Shown here piece by piece: positions 25,227 to 32,186 of a stretch of 40,617 nt of DNA. The first letter of the stretch is position 1. The number at the start of each line of letters is the position of its first letter. The translations under genes and the position numbers were made by a program. The DNA is from Pseudomonas sp. C2B4. Its GTDB lineage: Bacteria; Pseudomonadota; Gammaproteobacteria; Pseudomonadales; Pseudomonadaceae. A model generated the notes under the pieces. It made no database searches and was not told where the DNA came from. It saw only the letters and a program-made list of their open reading frames with translations. The stretch is from positions 25,267 through 65,883 of the forward strand of contig NZ_JABFMU010000033.1 in assembly GCF_013359695.1 (NCBI RefSeq). The letters are read 5' to 3'.

Positions 25227-25397
25227 GTGGCCCAGACAACCAAATACGTCATCAAATACAAGCTGAACGGCGAACGCCGCTTCGAATTCGCCCAGCTGGA
25301 AAACGGCACCGAGGAAGAGGCGAAGGCCGCACTGGATGCGCTGCACGGCCAGGGCGACGACGTCATCAGCGACATCAGCGTCAGCAAAGCGCTGTAA
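25227..25397 (+). CDS. Small protein, unknown function
   Basis: A 56-residue protein starting with GTG at 25227 (AQTTKYVIKYKLNGERRFEF and a helix EEEAKAALDALHG). It looks like a compact beta-beta-alpha fold. No signal or membrane segment. It lies 35 bp behind the DUF1883 gene and is probably cotranscribed. Ribosome binding site is weak (ACAGGT). Family not recognised. Confidence 0.7.
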   Translation: MAQTTKYVIKYKLNGERRFEFAQLENGTEEEAKAALDALHGQGDDVISDISVSKAL

Positions 25398-25414
25398 CGT
25401 CACCCAGGCAATGA

Positions 25415-25464
25415 AATTCGACCGCAAGCGCCGGAGTGTCCGCATCCTCGGCGCGCCCTAGACT
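25415..25464 (+). promoter_or_regulatory. Ada-box-like promoter of the 2OG oxygenase-alkB unit
   Basis: AAT-N6-GCAA at 25415-25427 matches the E. coli Ada-box pattern. TAGACT at 25459-25464, 35 bp from the start of GCAA, is a plausible -10 element. The surrounding CGACCGCAAGCGCCGGAGTG is repeated almost exactly before ada (26951-26970), with its own TA..CT -10 at the same distance. Confidence 0.65.
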
Positions 25465-25498
25465 GGCCACTTTACCCTTGGGTCAAGGAGTCAGAGCA

Positions 25499-25567
25499 AT
25501 GCCCACCTGTTGCACGCGTGTCATTCCTTTCGCCAGTATTGCGCGGGATCGAGAGGCCAGTCCATGA
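25499..25567 (+). CDS. 22-codon leader ORF of the alkylation-response operon
   Basis: ATG CCC ACC at 25499 begins a 22-residue peptide (MPTCCTRVIPFASIARDREA plus SP) and ends in TGA overlapping the ATG of the following oxygenase as ATGA. An AAGGAG site lies 8 bp upstream, the strongest ribosome binding site in the operon. It therefore looks translated and coupled to the next gene. Whether the peptide has a function or only delivers ribosomes cannot be told; no homologue is known to me. Confidence 0.5.
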   Translation: MPTCCTRVIPFASIARDREASP

Positions 25568-26268
25568 GCGAGCGATACCTGGACAAGCTCGATTGGGCGT
25601 CGCTGGAACAGCAACTCGACCAGGACGGCTGTGCGGTCATCCGGTCGCTGCTGAGCCACAAGGCGTGCGATGAAATCAGCGCCTTGTACGCTCAATCCGA
25701 CCCCTTTCGCTCGCAGGTCATCATGGCCCGTCACGGCTTTGGCCGTGGCGAGTACAAGTACTTCCGATATCCGTTGCCGGAGCTTGTGGCCCGACTGCGC
25801 GGCGCGCTGTACCCACGACTGGTGCCGATTGCCAATCGCTGGCATGAGCAGATGGGATTGCCGACTCGTTTTCCTGACAGACATGAAGTTTTTCTCGAGC
25901 GTTGTCATGCCGCCGGTCAGCAACGTCCGACACCCCTGTTGCTGCAATATGGGCCGCAGGACTACAACTGTTTGCATCAGGATTTGTACGGCGAACACGT
26001 GTTCCCGCTGCAAGTGGCGATTCTTCTGTCAGAGCCAGGAGAGGATTTCACCGGCGGTGAGTTCGTGTTGACCGAGCAGCGACCGCGCATGCAGTCCCGA
26101 CCGCAAGTCATGGACCTGAAAAAAGGTGACGGCTTGATCTTCGCGGTCAACCAGCGTCCGGTCAAAGGCGTGCGCGGCTACTACCGGGTGACCCTGCGCC
26201 ACGGCGTCAGTCGCCTGCACAGCGGAAAACGGCATACCCTTGGCATCATCTTTCACGATGCGACATGA
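25564..26268 (+). CDS. 2-oxoglutarate/Fe(II) oxygenase of the ada-alkB neighbourhood
   Basis: A 234-residue cupin-fold dioxygenase. Metal ligands are His138-x-Asp140 (NCLHQDLYG) and probably His213 (LRHGVSRLHS); the 2-oxoglutarate Arg is likely Arg223 in SGKRHTLGIIFHDA. It belongs to the 2OG oxygenases commonly encoded beside alkB and ada in proteobacteria. Its substrate is unproven; repair or tolerance of alkylation damage is inferred from the context. Start ATG 25564 has GAGAGG upstream, and the stop overlaps the alkB start as ATGA, so translation is coupled. Confidence 0.87.
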   Translation: MSERYLDKLDWASLEQQLDQDGCAVIRSLLSHKACDEISALYAQSDPFRSQVIMARHGFGRGEYKYFRYPLPELVARLRGALYPRLVPIANRWHEQMGLPTRFPDRHEVFLERCHAAGQQRPTPLLLQYGPQDYNCLHQDLYGEHVFPLQVAILLSEPGEDFTGGEFVLTEQRPRMQSRPQVMDLKKGDGLIFAVNQRPVKGVRGYYRVTLRHGVSRLHSGKRHTLGIIFHDAT

Positions 26269-26939
26269 ACAACATGAACCCGACCACCCTGGATCTGTTC
26301 ACCGACGCGGAGCCCGAGCAACAACCCCGGCGCGACCGGATCGGCGAACAATCCTGCGTCTTGAGAGGCTTTGCCCTGCCCTGGCTGGACCGTTTGCTGC
26401 CGGCGCTGGAGACGGTGCTGGCGGCCGCGCCCTTTCGGCAAATGGTTACGCCGGGCGGTTTTATCATGTCGGTTGCCCTGAGCAGCTGTGGCACCTGGGG
26501 CTGGACCACCGACCGCAGCGGTTATCGCTACACTCGCGACGATCCGCAAACCGGCCGACCCTGGCCCGACATGCCCGAGGTGTTTTTCCAGTTGGCGCAA
26601 GCGGCGGCGCGGGAAGCCGGATTCACCGATTTTGTGCCGGACTCCTGCCTGATCAACCGCTATGTCCCCGGAGCGAAAATGTCATTGCATCAGGACAAAG
26701 ACGAAAAGTCCTACGCAGCGCCTATCGTTTCGGTGTCACTGGGGCTGCCGGCCATGTTTCTGTTCGGCGGCTTCACCCGCAGCGAGAAAAGCCAGCGGGT
26801 GCCACTGCTGCATGGCGACATCGTGGTCTGGGGCGGTGTGGATCGCTTGCGATATCACGGCGTCCTGCCGATCAAGGACGGCCAGCACGCCTGCCTGGGC
26901 GAACAACGGATCAACTTCACGTTTCGTCGTGCAGGATGA
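26265..26939 (+). CDS. alkB: DNA oxidative demethylase AlkB
   Basis: A 224-residue Fe(II)/2-oxoglutarate dioxygenase that removes 1-methyladenine and 3-methylcytosine lesions from DNA and RNA. Active-site residues are visible: His142-x-Asp144 (SLHQDKDE), His198 (RYHGV), and Arg215/Arg221 in EQRINFTFRR, the 2-oxoglutarate and base-contact arginines. Also typical are CLINRYVPGAKMS and VSVSLGLPAMFLFGG. It overlaps the preceding oxygenase by ATGA and is followed after 87 bp by ada, which has its own promoter-like repeat. The classical E. coli order ada-alkB is thus reversed. Confidence 0.96.
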   Translation: MNNMNPTTLDLFTDAEPEQQPRRDRIGEQSCVLRGFALPWLDRLLPALETVLAAAPFRQMVTPGGFIMSVALSSCGTWGWTTDRSGYRYTRDDPQTGRPWPDMPEVFFQLAQAAAREAGFTDFVPDSCLINRYVPGAKMSLHQDKDEKSYAAPIVSVSLGLPAMFLFGGFTRSEKSQRVPLLHGDIVVWGGVDRLRYHGVLPIKDGQHACLGEQRINFTFRRAG

Positions 26940-26947
26940 CGCCCCGG

Positions 26948-26997
26948 AATTTGACCGCAAGCGTCGGAGTGCGGGCGCATCGGCGGCTGGTTAATCT
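26948..26997 (+). promoter_or_regulatory. Ada-box-like promoter of ada
   Basis: AAT-N6-GCAA at 26948-26960 with TAATCT at 26992-26997 as likely -10, 35 bp from the start of GCAA. The block TTTGACCGCAAGCGTCGGAG copies the one upstream of the oxygenase gene. This predicts that Ada controls itself and the alkB unit from two separate promoters. Confidence 0.65.
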
Positions 26998-27026
26998 GCG
27001 GCAAACGGGTCAACGGATGTAAAGCC

Positions 27027-28094
27027 ATGACAAGCCAATCGACAAAAATCAGCACCGAAAACGATCCACGCTGGGCCGCTGTTGTCGCCCGCGATCCCCA
27101 GGCCGACGGGCAGTTTGTCTATGCCGTGAAAACCACCGGGATCTATTGCAATCCCAGCAGCCTGGCGCGCTTGCCCAAACCGCAGAATGTCGAGTTCTTC
27201 GACACCGCCGAGCAGGCGCAAGCGGCGGGTTATCGTCCAAGTAAACGCGCGGCGAAAGATCAAAGCGACAGGGCCGCTCAACATGCCGCCACCGTGGCTG
27301 CGGCGTGCCGCCATATCGAAACCGCCGATGAACTTCCTGCACTGGGCGAACTGGCCCAGGCCGCAGGCCTGAGCAGTTTCCACTTCCATCGGGTGTTCAA
27401 GGCTGTCACTGGCCTGACGCCCAAAGGTTACGCTGCGGCCCATCGTTCACGCCGGGTACGTGAGCGACTGGCGGATGGCGGCTCAATCACAGAGGCGTTG
27501 TACGATGCCGGCTTCAACTCCAACGGCCGCTTTTATGAGGCGGCCGATCAGGTGCTGGGCATGAAACCCACCGATTACCGCGCCGGCGGCCAGAACAACG
27601 ACATCCGCTTTGCCGTGGGCCAGTGTTCCCTGGGAGCGATTCTGGTGGCGCAAAGTGAGCGCGGCGTGTGCGCGATCCTGCTGGGTGATGATCCGCAGCA
27701 ACTGGTCTGCGATCTGCAGGACAAGTTTCGCCGGGCCAATCTGATCGGCGCCGACTCGGCGTTCGAACAGTTGATCGCCAGGGTCGTGGGGTTTATCGAA
27801 GCCCCGGCCCTGGGCCTGGACTTGCCGCTGGATGTGCGCGGTACGGCGTTTCAGGAGCGGGTCTGGCAAGCCTTGCGGGAGATTCCGGCGGGCAGCACCG
27901 CCAGCTACGCGGATATCGCCCAACGCATCGGCGCACCAAAAGCGGTTCGCGCCGTGGCACAAGCCTGCGGCGCGAACAGCCTGGCGGTAGCCATCCCCTG
28001 CCACCGCGTGGTGCGCAGCGATGGCAATCTGTCGGGGTATCGCTGGGGGGTGGAGAGGAAACGGCAGTTGCTTGATCGAGAAAGCACTAACTAA
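27027..28094 (+). CDS. ada: Ada-type regulator/O6-methylguanine-DNA methyltransferase lacking the zinc-site cysteines
   Basis: A 355-residue three-domain protein. The N-terminal domain (about 10-80) normally holds a Cys4 zinc site for methylphosphotriester repair; here only Cys41 (TTGIYCNPSS) remains, and the other three positions read Ser45, Ser72 and Ala75 (GYRPSKRAAKD). The AraC-type helix-turn-helix follows (LAQAAGLSSFHFHRVFKAVT). The C-terminal methyltransferase domain is intact, with acceptor Cys325 in AIPCHRVVRSDGNLSGYRWG. O6-methylguanine repair should therefore work, while activation through zinc-site methylation as in E. coli is questionable. Upstream lies an Ada-box-like promoter. 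Confidence 0.92.
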   Translation: MTSQSTKISTENDPRWAAVVARDPQADGQFVYAVKTTGIYCNPSSLARLPKPQNVEFFDTAEQAQAAGYRPSKRAAKDQSDRAAQHAATVAAACRHIETADELPALGELAQAAGLSSFHFHRVFKAVTGLTPKGYAAAHRSRRVRERLADGGSITEALYDAGFNSNGRFYEAADQVLGMKPTDYRAGGQNNDIRFAVGQCSLGAILVAQSERGVCAILLGDDPQQLVCDLQDKFRRANLIGADSAFEQLIARVVGFIEAPALGLDLPLDVRGTAFQERVWQALREIPAGSTASYADIAQRIGAPKAVRAVAQACGANSLAVAIPCHRVVRSDGNLSGYRWGVERKRQLLDRESTN

Positions 28095-28099
28095 TCCCT

Positions 28100-28171
28100 G
28101 TAGGAGCAAGGCTTGCCCGCGATGGGGTCTTTGAGGCCGCCAAAAGCATCGCGGGCAAGCCTTGCTCCTAC
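28100..28171. repeat. 72-bp REP-like inverted repeat, GCAAGGCTTGCCCGC type
   Basis: Arms GTAGGAGCAAGGCTTGCCCG and CGGGCAAGCCTTGCTCCTAC are perfectly inverted around a loop with GATGGGGTCTTTGAGGCCGC. This is a distinct REP subtype from those elsewhere in the window. It lies between the convergent ada and reductase genes. Confidence 0.88.
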
Positions 28172-28193
28172 AGGGGTCCAGTGCACTCCTTAT

Positions 28194-29177
28194 TTAGCGA
28201 TTCACATCCACCACCACCCGCCCGCGCAACTGCCCAGCCAGCAGACGCGGAGCGGCGTCGATCGCTTCACTCAAGCCGATCTCATGGCTGATCAATGGCA
28301 ACAGATTGAAATTCAGATCCCGCGCCAATCGACCCCATGCCTCCACACGCTTGGCTTTGGGTTGCGTCACGCTGTTGATGCCGGCCAGGGTCACGCCGCG
28401 CAAGATGAACGGTGCGACGGAGCCCGGGAAATCCATGCCCTGGGCCAGGCCACAGGCGGCGACGGTGCCGTTGGCCTTGGTGCTGGCGCACGCGTTGGCC
28501 AGGGTGTGACTGCCGACCGAGTCGATAACCGCCGCCCAGCGCTCCTTGGCCAAGGGCTTGCCCGGCTCCGACAATGTGGCGCGATCAATGATTTCGCTGG
28601 CACCTAATTGTTTGAGGTAGTCATGCTCTGAAGTGCGCCCCGTGGAAGCGACCACCCGATAACCCAGTTTGCTCAGCAGTGCGATAGCGAAACTGCCCAC
28701 GCCGCCATTGGCGCCAGTGACCAGTATCTCGCCTTGATCAGGTGTCACGCCGTTATGTTCCAGCGCCAGGATGCACAGCATCGCCGTATACCCGGCGGTG
28801 CCAATGGCCATGGCTTGCGCCGCGGTGAATGCCTTGGGCAGCGGAATCAGCCAGTCGCCATTCAAACGCGCTTTCTGCGCCAGGCCGCCCCAATGCCCTT
28901 CGCCGACACCCCAGCCGTTGAGCAGGACGTGGTCGCCGACCTTGTAGTCTGGATGCCCGCTGGTTTCGACGGTCCCCGCCAGATCGATCCCCGGCACCAT
29001 CGGGAATTTGCGCACCACCGGGCTGCTGCCCGTGATCGCCAGGCCATCCTTGAAGTTCAACGTGCTATACGCCACACGTACCGTCACATCGCCCTCGGGC
29101 AGTTGATCGTCATTGATCTCTTGCAGGGTGGCTCGGTAACCGCTGTCGTCTTTGTCGATCAAAATGCCTTGAAACAT
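28194..29177 (-). CDS. acuI: AcuI/YhdH-type NADPH-dependent acrylyl-CoA reductase
   Basis: A 327-residue medium-chain oxidoreductase without the structural zinc lobe. The N-terminus MFQGILIDKDDSGYRATLQE and YSTLNFKDGLAITG are typical of AcuI/YhdH; the NADPH-binding motif is LVTGANGGVGSFAIALLSKL. Family members reduce acrylyl-CoA to propionyl-CoA, so a role in acrylate or 3-hydroxypropionate detoxification is plausible. ATG 29177 fits the family start; an ATG at 29198 adds 7 residues. It is divergent from a nitronate monooxygenase with 188 bp between. Confidence 0.88.
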   Translation of the reverse strand: MFQGILIDKDDSGYRATLQEINDDQLPEGDVTVRVAYSTLNFKDGLAITGSSPVVRKFPMVPGIDLAGTVETSGHPDYKVGDHVLLNGWGVGEGHWGGLAQKARLNGDWLIPLPKAFTAAQAMAIGTAGYTAMLCILALEHNGVTPDQGEILVTGANGGVGSFAIALLSKLGYRVVASTGRTSEHDYLKQLGASEIIDRATLSEPGKPLAKERWAAVIDSVGSHTLANACASTKANGTVAACGLAQGMDFPGSVAPFILRGVTLAGINSVTQPKAKRVEAWGRLARDLNFNLLPLISHEIGLSEAIDAAPRLLAGQLRGRVVVDVNR

Positions 29178-29365
29178 GACTGCCTCCGGTGGTTTCACTT
29201 GTTGTGATGTGATTTAAATACCACATCGCAAAAAAATCCCGTACACGACTTTAAGCCAATTCATGAAATGACCGGGGCGCTAAACAAAACATGACTGGCC
29301 CTGGGTCAGTCATGCTACAAATCCTGACATACCCTGCCCGGTCTCACCGTCGGAGAACACGCAAA

Positions 29366-30430
29366 ATGAGCCAATGGCCAGACACCCGCATTCTTGACCT
29401 GCTCGGGATCGAACTGCCGATCATTCAGGCCCCCATGGCTGGCGCCACCAACGCTTCCATGGTCATCGCCGCGAGCAACGCCGGCGGCCTGGGTTCGATG
29501 CCAGCGGCCATGCTGAGCATCGAGCAATTGCGCGACGAGTTGAAGGTCATCCGTCAACACACTCAGCGCCCGATCAACGTTAATTTCTTCTGCCATCAAC
29601 CACCGCCGGTCGACGAGCAACGCGCGCAAGCGTGGAAGCAACTGCTGGAACCCTATTACCGGGAACTGGGTGTCGACTTCGATGCGCCGACACCGGTGTC
29701 CAACCGTGCACCGTTCGATGCCGCGGGCTGCGAAGTGATCGAGGCATTTCGCCCGGAAGTTGTGAGTTTCCACTTTGGCCTGCCGGAAAAATCCCTGCTG
29801 GACCGGGTAAAGGCCACCGGGGCGAAAGTGCTGTCTTCGGCGACCACGGTCGAAGAGGCGGTATGGCTTGAGCAGCATGGTTGCGATGCGATCATCGCCA
29901 TGGGGTACGAAGCGGGCGGACACCGCGGGATGTTTCTGAGCGGTGACCTGAGCAGTCAGGTCGGCACGTTCGCGTTGGTGCCACAGATTGTCGACGCGGT
30001 GAAGGTGCCGGTGATTGCTGCTGGAGGCATTGCCGATGCACGGGGTGTTGCGGCGGCGTTCATGCTGGGTGCATCAGCGGTACAGGTGGGCACGGCGTAT
30101 CTGTTTACCCCCGAGGCCAAGGTCAGTGCCTCGCATCACAAGGCACTGCGCACCGCGAAGGAAAGCGAGACAGCGGTCACCAACCTGTTCACCGGGCGCC
30201 CTGCGCGGGGGATTCTCAATCGGGTGATGCGCGAGCTCGGACCGATGAACGCCAAGGCACCGGCCTTCCCCCTCGCGGGTGGCGCCCTCATGCCGTTGCG
30301 GGCCAAAGGTGAAGCCGACTTCAGCAACCTCTGGGCCGGACAGGCGTTCACTCTGGGGGTTGAATTGACGACGGCGGAACTGACCCGGCGATTGGCGGAG
30401 GAAGGGTTGGCGAAATTACTTCGACGTTGA
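29366..30430 (+). CDS. Nitronate monooxygenase
   Basis: A 354-residue FMN-dependent (beta/alpha)8 enzyme oxidising nitronates such as propionate 3-nitronate. Signature segments are present: LPIIQAPMAGATNASMVIAA near the N-terminus, GYEAGGHRGMF with the likely catalytic His near residue 190, and IAAGGIADARGVAAAFMLGA followed by SAVQVGTAYLFTPEA as phosphate-binding strands. ATG 29366 begins MSQWPDTRILDLLGI; an upstream start would overlap the divergent promoter. It is probably a single-gene unit. Confidence 0.9.
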   Translation: MSQWPDTRILDLLGIELPIIQAPMAGATNASMVIAASNAGGLGSMPAAMLSIEQLRDELKVIRQHTQRPINVNFFCHQPPPVDEQRAQAWKQLLEPYYRELGVDFDAPTPVSNRAPFDAAGCEVIEAFRPEVVSFHFGLPEKSLLDRVKATGAKVLSSATTVEEAVWLEQHGCDAIIAMGYEAGGHRGMFLSGDLSSQVGTFALVPQIVDAVKVPVIAAGGIADARGVAAAFMLGASAVQVGTAYLFTPEAKVSASHHKALRTAKESETAVTNLFTGRPARGILNRVMRELGPMNAKAPAFPLAGGALMPLRAKGEADFSNLWAGQAFTLGVELTTAELTRRLAEEGLAKLLRR

Positions 30431-30458
30431 ACAAGCGAAAATACTGGGGAGGAGGATT

Positions 30459-30591
30459 TCCCTGTGGCGAGGGAATTTAGCGAAACGTCGCATCGCCCCG
30501 TTCGACTGCGCAGCAGACGCAAGTTGAAGGCAGGCTTGAAAAGCGGGGGCGCTACGCGCCCCAACGGGGATAAATCCCCTCGCCACAGGGA
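30459..30591. repeat. 133-bp inverted repeat, CCCTGTGGCGAGGG type
   Basis: Arms TCCCTGTGGCGAGGG and CCCCTCGCCACAGGGA bound a 100-bp interior that itself contains the hairpin GGGGCGCTACGCGCCCC. This is a further Pseudomonas intergenic repeat class, unlike the REP doublets. It lies between the nitronate monooxygenase and modA. Confidence 0.8.
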
Positions 30592-30657
30592 AGTGCGCGC
30601 CTCACAACTCAGTGCTTGAACCAACGATCAATGTACGCCTGATTCAATACATTCCGT

Positions 30658-30693
30658 TTGCAGGCATTTCGCTATATATTTAAATACATAGCG
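30658..30693 (+). promoter_or_regulatory. ModE-type operator over the modABC promoter
   Basis: CGCTATATA-N6-TACATAGCG at 30670-30693 is a near-perfect inverted repeat of the ModE box (CGnTATATA-N6-TATATAnCG type). A candidate -35 TTGCAG is at 30658 and a -10 TAAATA at 30681, inside the box, so ModE-molybdate would block transcription. No modE gene is in the window. Confidence 0.8.
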
Positions 30694-30734
30694 ATTGACC
30701 CCCTCATAACATTTGCCTGCAACGGAGCCGTTTC

Positions 30735-31502
30735 ATGACCCTGCGTGCCTCACGTTTTGCCCCCACCTGCCTGGCGACCCTGATCGCTGTGTTCGCCTTT
30801 GGCTCCGCCCAGGCGGATGAAGTCCAGGTGGCGGTCGCCGCCAACTTCACCGCACCGATCCAGGCGATTGCCGCCGATTTCGAAAAAGACACCGGCCACA
30901 AACTGGTGACTTCGTTCGGTGCGACCGGCCAGTTCTACACCCAGATCAAGAATGGCGCGCCGTTCGAAGTGTTCCTCTCGGCGGACGACACCACCCCGGA
31001 AAAACTGGAGAAGGAAGGTGACACGGTCAAGGGCTCGCGCTTTACCTACGCTGTCGGCACCCTGGCGCTGTGGTCGGCCAAGGAAGGCTACGTCGATGCC
31101 CAGGGCAAAGTGCTGAGCGACAACCAGTACCAACACCTGTCCATCGCCAACCCGAAAGCCGCGCCTTATGGCCTGGCCGCGACCCAGGTGCTGGCCAAGC
31201 AAGGCCTGACCGACAAGGTCAAGGACAAGATCGTTGAAGGCCAGAACATCACCCAGGCCTACCAGTTCGTGTCCACCGGCAATGCCGAATTGGGCTTCGT
31301 CGCCTTGTCGCAGATCTATAAAGACGGCAAAGTCACCAGCGGTTCGGCCTGGATCGTTCCAGCCAACCTGCACGACCCGATCAAACAAGACGCGGTGATT
31401 CTCAACAAGGGCAAGGACAACCCGGCTGCCAAGGCACTGGTTGATTACCTCAAGGGCCCGAAAGCCGCTGCTGTCATCAAGTCCTACGGTTACCAACTCT
31501 AA
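30735..31502 (+). CDS. modA: Molybdate ABC transporter, periplasmic binding protein
   Basis: A 255-residue secreted protein with a signal peptide cleaved after AQA (FAFGSAQA/DEVQVAVA). The mature protein begins DEVQVAVAANFTAPIQAIAA and has KLVTSFGATGQFYTQIKNGA, GAPFEVFLSADDTTPEKLEK and YGLAATQVL, the oxyanion-binding segments of ModA. It binds molybdate or tungstate in the periplasm. First gene of modABC; modB begins directly after its stop codon. Expected to be repressed by ModE with excess molybdate. Confidence 0.95.
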   Translation: MTLRASRFAPTCLATLIAVFAFGSAQADEVQVAVAANFTAPIQAIAADFEKDTGHKLVTSFGATGQFYTQIKNGAPFEVFLSADDTTPEKLEKEGDTVKGSRFTYAVGTLALWSAKEGYVDAQGKVLSDNQYQHLSIANPKAAPYGLAATQVLAKQGLTDKVKDKIVEGQNITQAYQFVSTGNAELGFVALSQIYKDGKVTSGSAWIVPANLHDPIKQDAVILNKGKDNPAAKALVDYLKGPKAAAVIKSYGYQL

Positions 31503-32183
31503 ATGTCGCTCACGAGTGCCGATTTTTCCGCTATCTGGCTGACCCTGAAACTGGCGTCCCTGACGACCGTCATCCTGTTGCTGGTCGGCACTCCGTTGGC
31601 ATTGTGGCTGTCGCGCACCCAATCCTGGCTGCGCGGCCCGGTCGGGGCGATCGTCGCCCTGCCCCTGGTGCTGCCGCCCACGGTGATTGGTTTTTATCTG
31701 TTGCTGGCGCTCGGCCCCAACGGGTTTGTCGGCCACTTCACCCAGTCACTGGGGCTCGGCACCCTCACCTTCAGTTTTGCCGGGTTGGTCATCGGCTCGG
31801 TGCTGTACTCGATGCCGTTCGTGGTCCAGCCGCTGCAAAACGCTTTTTCCGCCATTGGCACTCGCCCACTGGAAGTGGCCGCAACCTTGCGCGCCAATCC
31901 CTGGGACACCTTTTTCAGTGTCACCCTGCCCCTGGCTCGCCCCGGTTTCATCACCGCGGCCATCCTGGGCTTCGCCCATACCGTCGGCGAATTCGGTGTG
32001 GTGCTGATGATTGGCGGCAACATCCCCGACAAGACCCGCGTGGTTTCGGTGCAGATCTACGATCACGTCGAAGCCATGGAATACGCCCAGGCCCATTGGC
32101 TGGCCGGGGCGATGCTGGTGTTCTCCTTTGCGGTATTGCTGGCGCTTTACTCCAGCCGAAAAACCAAAGCCGGCTGGAGCTGA
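31503..32183 (+). CDS. modB: Molybdate ABC transporter, permease
   Basis: A 226-residue inner-membrane protein with five hydrophobic segments. The EAA loop is visible (LEVAATLRANPWDTFFSVTL followed by PLARPGFITA), which docks onto ModC, and HTVGEFGVVLMIGGNIPDKT is the conserved ModB stretch. It starts immediately after the modA stop (TAA ATG) and ends 3 bp before modC, so all three genes are one operon. Confidence 0.96.
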   Translation: MSLTSADFSAIWLTLKLASLTTVILLLVGTPLALWLSRTQSWLRGPVGAIVALPLVLPPTVIGFYLLLALGPNGFVGHFTQSLGLGTLTFSFAGLVIGSVLYSMPFVVQPLQNAFSAIGTRPLEVAATLRANPWDTFFSVTLPLARPGFITAAILGFAHTVGEFGVVLMIGGNIPDKTRVVSVQIYDHVEAMEYAQAHWLAGAMLVFSFAVLLALYSSRKTKAGWS

Positions 32184-32186
32184 TCG

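Noticed and set aside
26240..27022. 260-codon frame overlapping alkB on the same strand
   Set aside because: AlkB is read in the other frame with all catalytic residues; this frame is Arg/Ala/Gly-rich without motif.
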